From: Oligoflexia bacterium | GTDB lineage: Bacteria; Bdellovibrionota; Bdellovibrionia; JABDDW01 | Length of the DNA: 64,000 bases | Assembly: GCA_016715815.1 (NCBI GenBank) | Contig: JADJXN010000001.1 | Location: forward strand, 124,001-188,000 | Reading direction: 5' to 3' | In this document: piece after piece, positions 16,798-24,191 of the stretch | Layout: every line of letters starts with the position of its first letter | Position numbering within the stretch: the first letter of the stretch is position 1 | Translations under genes and position numbers: made by a program | Notes under the pieces: model-generated | Told to the model about the DNA's origin: nothing | Database searches by the model: none | Seen by the model: the letters and a program-made list of their open reading frames with translations, nothing else

Positions 16798-17714
16798 ATG
16801 GCTTGAACTATGAACGATCCATTTTGTGGTACCGTTTCTCCTGGCTTGGGATCTGTAAAGGCGGGGAAATTTTCTGCATCGATAACCTTAAAATTTGCAG
16901 CTTTTAATTCTTTTGCAACTGCATCAAGGTCTCTATAAAGATAGATATGATCCATATTGGGTGCATCAATGGCGGCCGTAATAAAGGCCATTGCCCCATC
17001 TTTTACCATCTTTCTTAGCGCTTTAAGGAAGGTTATTGGATCCTCAAGATGCTCTAGTACTTCTACATTTATTGCGCAATCTGCCTTAATAGTAGGGGGA
17101 TTGGCAATGATATCTTGAACATGGCATCTATAGTGATCCCCAAAGCCCCAACGATCTATCAGCATTTTAGTATGCTCTAAAGAAAACTCACTAATATCGT
17201 AGCCATCACCTTTAATTGCGGGCATATTGAGTAATACTTCCTTTGAGTAAAAACCAGTTCCCACACCTACATCACAGTAAGTTTTGACGTTTTGAGATTT
17301 AATGAGTGGTATAAATTTATTTTGAAACCATAATTTTTGGTTATAGTGATGCGGCCAAAGATAATGTGATAGCAAAATACCCGGCAGGTAGAGATCAAAC
17401 ATATAGCTTCTATTTAAATAAACTTCTCCTTTAACGTCTTCGTAGCGTTTGGCAATATATTGAAGGGTTTTATCAAACTTTTTTTGAAGGCGTAAACCAT
17501 CCAGCGCAAATAACCCATAGCCATGACTTGCTTTTTGAAGGCGCTGCTCATCATTGGAAAAAAATACTTCCAATTCCTTTTCAAAGGACAAAGCCCATTT
17601 TTCACCAAATTCGTTGAACCTTTTGGAGATGACTTTAGAAAAGTAGGGAAATTTTTTTGCAAAATATTTTTCAATGCTAGCTAGTTGAGGATAATCACTA
17701 ATAGTGTAGTTCAT
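16794..17714 (-). CDS. Class I SAM-dependent methyltransferase
   Basis: A 306-residue protein with an N-terminal helical region of about 135 residues of unknown function, then a methyltransferase fold. Motif I is CDVGVGTGF (about residues 145-153), the acidic position is in GYDISEFS, and NVEVLEHLEDP forms the motif IV region. It overlaps by four bases both the AAC(3)-like gene before it and the large GT-like gene after it, so the products are probably made in fixed proportion. Methylation of the acyl group or sugar handled by this cassette is likely but not shown. Confidence 0.8.
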   Translation of the reverse strand: MNYTISDYPQLASIEKYFAKKFPYFSKVISKRFNEFGEKWALSFEKELEVFFSNDEQRLQKASHGYGLFALDGLRLQKKFDKTLQYIAKRYEDVKGEVYLNRSYMFDLYLPGILLSHYLWPHHYNQKLWFQNKFIPLIKSQNVKTYCDVGVGTGFYSKEVLLNMPAIKGDGYDISEFSLEHTKMLIDRWGFGDHYRCHVQDIIANPPTIKADCAINVEVLEHLEDPITFLKALRKMVKDGAMAFITAAIDAPNMDHIYLYRDLDAVAKELKAANFKVIDAENFPAFTDPKPGETVPQNGSFIVQAI

Positions 17715-18556
17715 AATATATTTTTCTCCAATTCTTCAATTTCTCTTTTTTTCCCGCCATTTTCAACCCATTCGCGAACTATAGCAGTATTTGAAACAAG
17801 TGCATAAGGATCGCTGGCAACAAGATCAAGACCTGCCTTCATCAAATCTTGGGAAAGACATGATTCTATTTTAATGCCTGGTTCAGATCCACTAAGTAGT
17901 TGCTCTCTTCTCTCCATTAAGTCACTTACAATATTCCATTTAAATAAGCTTGGCACGTTTAACGGACGAACATACATCGTTTCCGCCCAATCTGACTCAA
18001 TTCCTTTTTCATTCACATATTTCCCAGGAAATTTTTTATAATATCTATAGGGAACCTGTGCAACCTCTTCGATTCGATGGAGATAACCACACGAAAGTGC
18101 CCACGGCAAACCTAGTGTTATGATGCGTATGTTTTGTTTTTCCATCCATTCTAATAGACTACCTTTTCCCCAAATGGATTCTCCCATAATAGGCACGAGT
18201 GTCTCGGTAAGGGGGCCTTTCACAGCAAAACTGCTTATTGCACTTTTTGTTCTTTGGACAGATCTGCGTTTAAGAAAAAGCTTCGGCAAAATTCCGGTTT
18301 CTGGTGTTGTTTTGAGTACATCATACTTTCTTAATTTATTATAAACATAGGTATAGGTAGGTAGCATAATAGTTTTGTGTGGGCCAACAACCTCCTCTAT
18401 TCCATTGAGTATTGAGTTAGCTACCTCAGTGGGGGGGAGTTTAAATCGATGCCCAAAAGTCCATATGCCAGAATAAATCAATATCACCTTATCTGCTGGT
18501 AAAATGACCTTATTAAGCAATTCATTAAATCTTTTTATTTCTAATTTATTTTTCAT
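17711..18556 (-). CDS. AAC(3)-family N-acyltransferase-like protein
   Basis: A 281-residue protein of the antibiotic_NAT (AAC(3)) family. Supporting segments are KVILIYSGIWTFG near the start, then IMLPTYTY, AISSFAVKGPLTE and a C-terminal catalytic stretch with LGLPWALSCGYLHRIEEVAQVPYRYYK, including the His-x-x-E pair. I chose the ATG at 18556 because GAAGAG lies a few bases upstream; a TTG at 18568 would add four residues. In polysaccharide loci these enzymes are thought to acylate amino sugars rather than antibiotics. It overlaps the end of the FkbH-like gene by 11 bases and the methyltransferase gene by four, so it shares their operon. Confidence 0.8.
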   Translation of the reverse strand: MKNKLEIKRFNELLNKVILPADKVILIYSGIWTFGHRFKLPPTEVANSILNGIEEVVGPHKTIMLPTYTYVYNKLRKYDVLKTTPETGILPKLFLKRRSVQRTKSAISSFAVKGPLTETLVPIMGESIWGKGSLLEWMEKQNIRIITLGLPWALSCGYLHRIEEVAQVPYRYYKKFPGKYVNEKGIESDWAETMYVRPLNVPSLFKWNIVSDLMERREQLLSGSEPGIKIESCLSQDLMKAGLDLVASDPYALVSNTAIVREWVENGGKKREIEELEKNIL

Positions 18557-20318
18557 CGGGCTCTTCAATTTTACAAAAATGCTTTAGTTTATTGTTAACT
18601 TCTGATCTGGAAATATTAAGCTCATAAAGCTTTTTTTCTCCAAATTGATCTATCAATTTAAATCCAAGATCTTCATAAAGAGATCTTGCAATAATATTTT
18701 TTGCAGTTGGTACATATTCACCTTTAATTGTAAGGACATTATTTTTTTTCAATTTACTAATGGCGTGGCTTAATACAGCATGCTCTACATTGCGGTTAAT
18801 TACTCGGCATGACATTAGCCAGGTATCAATAATACAATTTTTCACTCCGTCTGGCATTGTTATGAGGACAGAAATAATGCCATAGCTGCCAAACTTATCT
18901 TCAAGCTCATAAACAAAACATTCCCCACCTTGTTGAAGCATAGATTCGAGCTGCATTAAATTATGTCGTTTTGTTGTGAGATTAAACTGGTTAGTTTTTG
19001 ATATTAATTCTAAAACTCTATTTTTATTTTCCGAGTAATTTTTTACTTTTAATACCAGGTTTAAAGAAGAAAGAAACTCCTCGGTACTTTTAAAGTTAGT
19101 TTTCTCACTTTGGCGTTTCTTTTCAACGTCGTAAAGATTTAATCTAGATAAATCTCCTGAAGTAGATGTGGCTTTAAAAAAAAGTCCCGTATCAAGTAGC
19201 GTGTCTACCCAGATTACAGGATCTTTTCCTAATTCAGGAATAATAATATCTGGTAGGGATTGTCGAACTTCTTCTCGTTCAAACGGCATATCATCAAGAA
19301 AAACAACACCAGTTGTAGAAAGATTTAGTTCATTAAGTATGCTGGCAATATTTTTAGACTTTGAGTCCCAATTAATTTTTATTGCAGAAAAATGATTTTC
19401 TTTTAGTATCATTTCGGGTCTTTTTTTAAAGACTTCAATGGCATCTGCGTAGTTGTTTTTACTTGTTATCGCTAGTAGAACACCTCTTTGGTTTAAATCT
19501 AGAAGCATTTTTTGTAAACGTAAGTGTCCATAACCTTTTTCTTGGTAATTTAAATCTACCTGGTCTGCGCCTACCTCTCCTACTATTCCGCCCCACAATG
19601 TATTATCTAGATCAGTAATAATAAGTTTAATTTTTGGAGTAATAAGTTCAGTTAAAACATCTGATATAAAATTTGTAAATAGTTTTGTATGGTTGGGGTG
19701 GAAAGGCAATTTTGAACTTACATAATATCGAGGAGAGTACCAAGATTTACTACCAATTTGTCTAACAAGGGGGTCTATTGATATCTGTTCGCAATTTTTT
19801 GGTAAATCATGTGCTAAAGCTTCGAGTAGTTTTTGCCTCCAATCAAAAGCCCATGAATTTTTTGTGCGCTCTTCTTCAAGTGGTTCCGGGAGAGTAATAG
19901 CAACTTTAGCGTTGGAGTTTTGTTGTGTTATTGTAACTGCTTGACTTATTCGTTGTGATATTACTGCTGGGTTGTTGCTGCCATTGTAGGCTAATTGAAT
20001 AGAGCTAAACAAAAAAAGAATAATATCTGGTTTAAATTGGTATAGAGCGCTACTACTTTTTAGAGTTGAAATTTCCCAGCTATTATACTCATCTTCATAT
20101 ATTTCTGGCCATATATTATGGTTTAAAAAACTTGGTTTAAGTGATTTGCAGATAAACTGAGTTGAGAAGTTTGAAAGAACAGCTATTCTTTGGCTAATAA
20201 GATTTGTTTGAGTTGGCTTATTTAGTGTTAGCTGAGAAAATTCATTTAAACATTTTTGCAAAGTTAAGAAATCTGAGCTTTCATTATATTTTCTAAGTAA
20301 ATCTTTGATGTTTTCCAT
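18546..20318 (-). CDS. FkbH-like protein (HAD-IIIC domain plus GNAT-like domain)
   Basis: A 590-residue protein. Residues 1-225 form the N-terminal SGNH-like region of long FkbH proteins. The HAD domain has IITDLDNTLWGG with nucleophile D236 and D238, LAITSKNN and VFLDDMPFEREEV. The C-terminal 170 residues resemble a GNAT domain ending in YEDLGF. FkbH enzymes form glyceryl-ACP from 1,3-bisphosphoglycerate, and some act in hydroxyacyl transfer. An ACP gene and a MaoC-like gene lie directly upstream, which supports an acyl-ACP role. The start at 20318 is six bases after the stop of the MaoC-like gene. Confidence 0.85.
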   Translation of the reverse strand: MENIKDLLRKYNESSDFLTLQKCLNEFSQLTLNKPTQTNLISQRIAVLSNFSTQFICKSLKPSFLNHNIWPEIYEDEYNSWEISTLKSSSALYQFKPDIILFLFSSIQLAYNGSNNPAVISQRISQAVTITQQNSNAKVAITLPEPLEEERTKNSWAFDWRQKLLEALAHDLPKNCEQISIDPLVRQIGSKSWYSPRYYVSSKLPFHPNHTKLFTNFISDVLTELITPKIKLIITDLDNTLWGGIVGEVGADQVDLNYQEKGYGHLRLQKMLLDLNQRGVLLAITSKNNYADAIEVFKKRPEMILKENHFSAIKINWDSKSKNIASILNELNLSTTGVVFLDDMPFEREEVRQSLPDIIIPELGKDPVIWVDTLLDTGLFFKATSTSGDLSRLNLYDVEKKRQSEKTNFKSTEEFLSSLNLVLKVKNYSENKNRVLELISKTNQFNLTTKRHNLMQLESMLQQGGECFVYELEDKFGSYGIISVLITMPDGVKNCIIDTWLMSCRVINRNVEHAVLSHAISKLKKNNVLTIKGEYVPTAKNIIARSLYEDLGFKLIDQFGEKKLYELNISRSEVNNKLKHFCKIEEPDEK

Positions 20319-20324
20319 TTGTTA

Positions 20325-20765
20325 CTACCTATTAAAGCCACATTGTGTTTCGCCTTTTAAGACCATTTCATTGTCTCGAAAGACTTTTAAATCTAAAATA
20401 ACTGCTTTTACCGATTTCACAATTTTTTTTACCTCTACAGAATATGTGAGTTTATCTCCAATAAAGACCGGCTTTTTCATTGCGTAGTGAGCAGTATGTA
20501 TAACTGTCCGTGGGCCCGGCAATACCATGCCAAGTAATCCAGAAAAGCGGCTAAATACCATAAAGCCATATACAATTGGTTTTGGATATCCCATTTCCGA
20601 AGCTATTTTTGAGTTATTATGGACAGGGGCTGTATCGTATGCAAATTCTGAGAAATATTGAAAATCTTTTTCAGTTATTGTGATATCAAACTTAGCTGAC
20701 ATTCCTTCATGTAAGGATTCTAACGTAAGATCTCTGAGCTCATGTCTTATTAAATTATTTTCCAT
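20325..20765 (-). CDS. MaoC-like hotdog dehydratase
   Basis: A 146-residue single hotdog-fold protein. The segment FSEFAYDTAPVHNNSKIASEMGYPKPIVYGFM holds the D-x-x-P-x-H signature of MaoC/R-hydratases, with D and H as the catalytic pair, followed by the central helix. Known members hydrate enoyl-thioesters or act as thioesterases. It starts 11 bases inside the ACP gene and is followed six bases later by the FkbH-like gene. Within this cassette it may handle the ACP-bound acyl chain or release it. The substrate cannot be deduced. Confidence 0.8.
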   Translation of the reverse strand: MENNLIRHELRDLTLESLHEGMSAKFDITITEKDFQYFSEFAYDTAPVHNNSKIASEMGYPKPIVYGFMVFSRFSGLLGMVLPGPRTVIHTAHYAMKKPVFIGDKLTYSVEVKKIVKSVKAVILDLKVFRDNEMVLKGETQCGFNR

Positions 20766-21009
20766 TTCTTACTTTTAATTTTTTACTAATAAAATCTACC
20801 ATTTCGCCTACATTTGCTAGTCCAACAAGTTCTTCGGTATCAAACTCTAATCCCAGTTCTTCTTCAAGGGCTATAATTAATGAAATATGATTAAGTGAAT
20901 CCCAATTGGGTACAAGCGTAGCATCTAATTCTCTTGTAAGCACAAGATCGGGTGTGTCTAATACTTGTCTAAAAATAGGGGTAATCCTGCGAACTAGTTC
21001 CTGATCCAT
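20755..21009 (-). CDS. Acyl carrier protein
   Basis: An 84-residue acidic, helical protein with the phosphopantetheine site PNWDSLNHISL, Ser38 being the attachment residue. Acidic helices follow (ALEEELGLEFDTEEL). I chose the ATG at 21009 because AAGGAG precedes it at ideal distance; the longer open frame to 21054 has no such site. It is the first gene of the cassette that continues with MaoC-like, FkbH-like, AAC(3)-like and methyltransferase genes, so it probably carries the acyl or glyceryl group they act on. The upstream region contains a long imperfect inverted repeat. Confidence 0.9.
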   Translation of the reverse strand: MDQELVRRITPIFRQVLDTPDLVLTRELDATLVPNWDSLNHISLIIALEEELGLEFDTEELVGLANVGEMVDFISKKLKVRNGK

Positions 21010-21021
21010 AATATCTCCTTG

Positions 21022-21110
21022 CTTTTTAATGCCCCATCCCTTTGAGACGGTCAAGTTATAATATGCAACAAAACACGAAGTCGTCTCATATAATGCGAAG
21101 CATTAAAAAG
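21022..21110. repeat. Imperfect inverted repeat between divergent ACP and GNAT operons
   Basis: CTTTTTAATGC at 21022-21032 followed by GAGACG at 21044-21049 recurs in inverted orientation: CGTCTC at 21082-21087 and GCATTAAAAAG at 21100-21110. The spacing inside each copy is 11 and 12 bases. The right copy also contains a 15-base palindrome, TAATGC-GAA-GCATTA (21091-21105). A regulatory role between the divergent operons is inferred. Confidence 0.5.
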
Positions 21111-21141
21111 GGGGGCTTTGTGCCTACATAAAGAATTTATT

Positions 21142-21170
21142 TTGACAGCTTTTTATAAGCATAAGTAAAT
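21142..21170 (+). promoter_or_regulatory. Predicted promoter of the GNAT gene
   Basis: A perfect TTGACA at 21142-21147 is followed 17 bases later by the weak -10 element GTAAAT (21165-21170). It ends nine bases before the GNAT start codon, which has AGG as ribosome-binding site. Confidence 0.4.
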
Positions 21171-21179
21171 GCAGGTAGT

Positions 21180-21878
21180 ATGAATAAAAATTATGTTGAA
21201 GATATATGGTTATCAAAGATATTAGGCAAAAAAGCTTATAATCTATCTCTATTTGGTGAAGTATTTAGTGAGCCCGCTTGTCTACAAGAAAAAAACATAT
21301 TTTGTTATGCAAAAATACAAACTATGGAAATAGAGAAAGCAAAGATATTGTCTCGTTTTGGTTTTTATCTTGTAGACACAAATGTTCAATTAAAACTAGA
21401 GCCGCAAAACTATAAGCATAATATAAAGCCAGAAGTTTGTTTTTATGCGGGACCGGAGCACCAAGATGGGGTATTGCAAGTAGCCTCAGATAGTTTTTTG
21501 TACTCCAGATTCCATTTAGATCCAATGTTTAACAAAGAGATGGCAAATAAAATAAAACTTGAGTGGTGCCGATCGTTTTTTAGTGGTACGCGCGGCCAAA
21601 AAATGGTTGTTGCGCAAGTTGAGGGTAAAATACTGGGGTTTTTACTACTTATAGATAAAGGCCAGGGGCATTGGATTATTGACTTAATTGCTGTTAGCCC
21701 TAAAGCTCAAAAACTAAAATTGGGATCGCAAATGATATCCAACGCCTTACAGGATAATAATATAAAATTAATGTCTGTAGGCACGCAAATCGCTAATATA
21801 CCATCGCTAAATTTTTATGAAAAAAATGGATTTACTTTTGAATCAGCTAAGTATGTTTACCACTACCATGGTGAGTAA
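21180..21878 (+). CDS. GNAT N-acetyltransferase, WecD/RffC-like
   Basis: A 232-residue protein close in length and layout to WecD, which acetylates the 4-amino group of dTDP-fucosamine. The region VASDSFLYSRFHLDP (about residues 103-117) is the WecD-type acceptor segment. The acetyl-CoA site lies in IAVSPKAQKLKLGSQMI, and the end has IPSLNFYEKNGFTFESAKYVYHYH, a typical GNAT finish. It probably N-acetylates a 4-amino sugar made by one of the aminotransferases in the locus. It is a single gene, divergent from the ACP cassette, and its 3' end overlaps the convergent methyltransferase gene by 32 bases. Confidence 0.8.
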   Translation: MNKNYVEDIWLSKILGKKAYNLSLFGEVFSEPACLQEKNIFCYAKIQTMEIEKAKILSRFGFYLVDTNVQLKLEPQNYKHNIKPEVCFYAGPEHQDGVLQVASDSFLYSRFHLDPMFNKEMANKIKLEWCRSFFSGTRGQKMVVAQVEGKILGFLLLIDKGQGHWIIDLIAVSPKAQKLKLGSQMISNALQDNNIKLMSVGTQIANIPSLNFYEKNGFTFESAKYVYHYHGE

Positions 21879-22689
21879 GAAAAGCTCTGAGAGTATATTT
21901 AGAACTGGGTTCTTTTAGTCTCTCTAGGTTTAAAAGGGTTAGGTCTGATTTTTTTGCAAGTAAGCACAGCGAGGTAAGGCTAAATATATGAAGATGATCA
22001 ATAAAAAACTCTTCTCTGTCTTTGCCATCTAGTTCAGATTGTTCTCCATCAGGAACTTCAATATAGATTAGTCCTTTTGGTTTTAGGTATTTTTTAACTT
22101 TTGAAAGCATTTTAATTGGATTATCTACATGCTCTAAAACTTTATTTAAAGAAATGCAGTCGTATTGGCCTATATCTTCAGCCTTTAAAAAATCAGCACA
22201 AATTGACTTTACGCCCACTGTATTTTTAAGATGCTCACATGCCCTTGGATCGGGGTCTAAGGCAGTACATTCCCAATTTAGTTTTTGCATGGCATAGGGA
22301 AAAACTCCCAGGCCAGAGCCTATATCTAAAATAGTATGGTTTTTCTTATTTTCAAAAAAGTTAAATGCAAAATCATTAATACTTTTTACTCTGCCGTAGT
22401 TGTCAGATTTGTCTGCGGCTAAAGCAATAATGCGATCAAAAGTCTTTTTTAAACCTTCTTGACCACTATATGTTGAATCTACATATTGGCCTGAATAAAG
22501 ATTACTTAGATCCATATTGTGAACTGAAATGTAGTGGAAACATACTTGGCACTGAAATATTTCCCGAAAATAATGGGTGGTATTATGAAAATTAATTTCC
22601 CCTTGAGGGCGATTATTATACTCAAACGTTTTTTTGTAATTTATAGAATTACAAAAAAGACAAGGGTTTGTGGGAAAGTTATTTTTCAT
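21847..22689 (-). CDS. Class I methyltransferase with N-terminal Cys-x-x-Cys motifs
   Basis: A 280-residue protein. The N-terminus has PCLFCNS and FQCQVCFHY, two CxxC pairs that probably bind zinc, as in sugar C-methyltransferase-like proteins. The methyltransferase domain has ILDIGSGLGVF at about residues 118-128, an acidic strand-2 position in ALDPDPRA, and SLNKVLEHVDNP. It is the last gene of the minus-strand run from the aminotransferase at 28098-29249. Its start overlaps the end of the small unknown gene upstream by 11 bases. The zinc-site pair could point to C-methylation of a keto sugar, but this is an inference. Confidence 0.8.
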   Translation of the reverse strand: MKNNFPTNPCLFCNSINYKKTFEYNNRPQGEINFHNTTHYFREIFQCQVCFHYISVHNMDLSNLYSGQYVDSTYSGQEGLKKTFDRIIALAADKSDNYGRVKSINDFAFNFFENKKNHTILDIGSGLGVFPYAMQKLNWECTALDPDPRACEHLKNTVGVKSICADFLKAEDIGQYDCISLNKVLEHVDNPIKMLSKVKKYLKPKGLIYIEVPDGEQSELDGKDREEFFIDHLHIFSLTSLCLLAKKSDLTLLNLERLKEPSSKYTLRAFLTHHGSGKHT

Positions 22690-23062
22690 TTTTTAAACTT
22701 TCTTCAAGCTTTAATAGGGATTCGGTGGTATCCAGCCAAGATACAATTTGCATGTTTTCAACTTCTATATAGCTATAAAACAAGTTTTCCTTGCCTTGTT
22801 CAACAAGTAAGATAAAAAAACGATTTTCTCCATTTTTAACTAAAGCAGGTCTTAATTTAAATTGAGCCAAACGTCCATTGAGGGATGGGGTGGCATAAAA
22901 TCCCCAGTCTTTTTTTGCTACATCATATTCGCCGTTAGTATCAGTTAAGAAGGTCACTTGCTCATTTGTATTTAATTTAATTTTTGCACAATCAGACATT
23001 TTAATTTTATGCTCAAAACCTACTTCAAAAATTCTCGGAGGATTAATTGTTTTAATATCCAT
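22679..23062 (-). CDS. Unrecognised small protein in the sugar-amidotransferase operon
   Basis: A 127-residue protein that I do not recognise. It has no signal peptide or membrane segment and an even mix of short beta-strand-like stretches (IKMSDCAKIKLNTNEQVTFL, WGFYATPSLNGRLAQFKLRP). This suggests a small beta-rich, possibly cupin- or double-psi-like fold. I chose the ATG at 23062; a GTG at 23071 would add three residues. It overlaps the end of the sugar amidotransferase gene by 11 bases and the start of the methyltransferase gene by 11, so it must be co-translated with them. A helper role for amidotransfer is possible; nothing in the sequence proves it. Confidence 0.6.
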   Translation of the reverse strand: MDIKTINPPRIFEVGFEHKIKMSDCAKIKLNTNEQVTFLTDTNGEYDVAKKDWGFYATPSLNGRLAQFKLRPALVKNGENRFFILLVEQGKENLFYSYIEVENMQIVSWLDTTESLLKLEESLKNEK

Positions 23063-24191
23063 ATTTATCACACTTATCCCATGCCCAATCAGAAATTAAA
23101 AAGTTGTTAATTTGCCATATATTATTTTTATTTGTCCATATTTTATGATTACGAAAAGTTTCGCATATTTCAAAAAATCTTTGCTTAGAAATCCCTACAA
23201 AATTACAAAACTTTTCAATATCTTCATGGGGAGTTTGATCTCCCGTGCTTTTAATAATACTTATGGCTTCATCCCTAGAAAGTCTTTTGTTTCTAATTTC
23301 AAGAGAGAGGTTGTCAAAAATTCTAGTAAAACCAAATTTATACCACTTTAAATAGTGGTGTATTGAAATAAAATGATCATCAATATCAGCATAATTATAA
23401 TAACCAGTTTTAGGTCCCTCTTGGCGGCTTTTAAAGCCGCTTTCTTTTGCAACCCTATAGCTTTCTGCTGGATCCCATGGGAAGTAGTAACCTAAAAAAA
23501 CTGCTAATATGCCATTGTCATCTAGTTCTTGATCAGTAACTTCACGATACGCAGTCAAGTCTTTTAATGTGATATCTTTTGAGATCCAATTTTCAGCAGT
23601 TGTTCCATGGGTCATTCCATATTTTTTTCTCCACGCAGAGTTAAGTTTAAAGCCCGTACTTTCTTCTTCGCTATTGCCATACTCGAACGCAGAATTTTCT
23701 CCCCAAACTACAAGTGGAATATTAAACTTTAGGGCAATTCTAAGCGGAATATTAAAAATAGCCATATGCATAGGTACTGCACTAGAGCCGACCTTTTCAA
23801 ATGTAGTTAACATAAATTTTTTTTCAACTTTTGGGCTAATTTGATAATTAATATGGTCAACACCAAGATTAATTAAATTTTCTAAATTGCTTCTTCCAAC
23901 TTCGGTGAGTCCTGGGGTTTTCCAGGTAACGGCTAAGGGTTTAAGTCCAGCCTCTAAGCATTTTACCACCTGCCAGGTGCTATCTTTTCCTCCACTTACA
24001 GGAATAAGACAATCATAGCCTGTACTTTTTGATTTGGCATTGCTAACGACATCTGCAAAGGTTTTACTTCTTTTATTCCAATCAATGTTTGGACGTGTTT
24101 GATAGTTTCTGCAAGCACTACAAACGCCATTTTCATCAATCACGACATTGGGTCTTGTTGAGGGAGTTACACACTTTGTGCAATAAACCAT
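23052..24191 (-). CDS. N-acetyl sugar amidotransferase (WbpG/PseA-like)
   Basis: A 379-residue PP-loop enzyme. PVSGGKDST (about residues 64-72) is the ATP-pyrophosphatase loop. The N-terminus has CTKC and CSAC pairs (C4, C7, C24, C27), probably zinc-binding, and NPL-type spacing continues through MAIFNIPLRIAL. Family members turn an acetamido group into an acetamidino group and need ammonia, which in Pseudomonas is provided by HisH/HisF-like partners. None is visible here. The AsnB gene directly upstream shares the TAATG junction at 24189-24193 and may supply nitrogen. The sugar could be the nonulosonate suggested by the nearby NeuB-type gene. Confidence 0.85.
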   Translation of the reverse strand: MVYCTKCVTPSTRPNVVIDENGVCSACRNYQTRPNIDWNKRSKTFADVVSNAKSKSTGYDCLIPVSGGKDSTWQVVKCLEAGLKPLAVTWKTPGLTEVGRSNLENLINLGVDHINYQISPKVEKKFMLTTFEKVGSSAVPMHMAIFNIPLRIALKFNIPLVVWGENSAFEYGNSEEESTGFKLNSAWRKKYGMTHGTTAENWISKDITLKDLTAYREVTDQELDDNGILAVFLGYYFPWDPAESYRVAKESGFKSRQEGPKTGYYNYADIDDHFISIHHYLKWYKFGFTRIFDNLSLEIRNKRLSRDEAISIIKSTGDQTPHEDIEKFCNFVGISKQRFFEICETFRNHKIWTNKNNIWQINNFLISDWAWDKCDKYGY

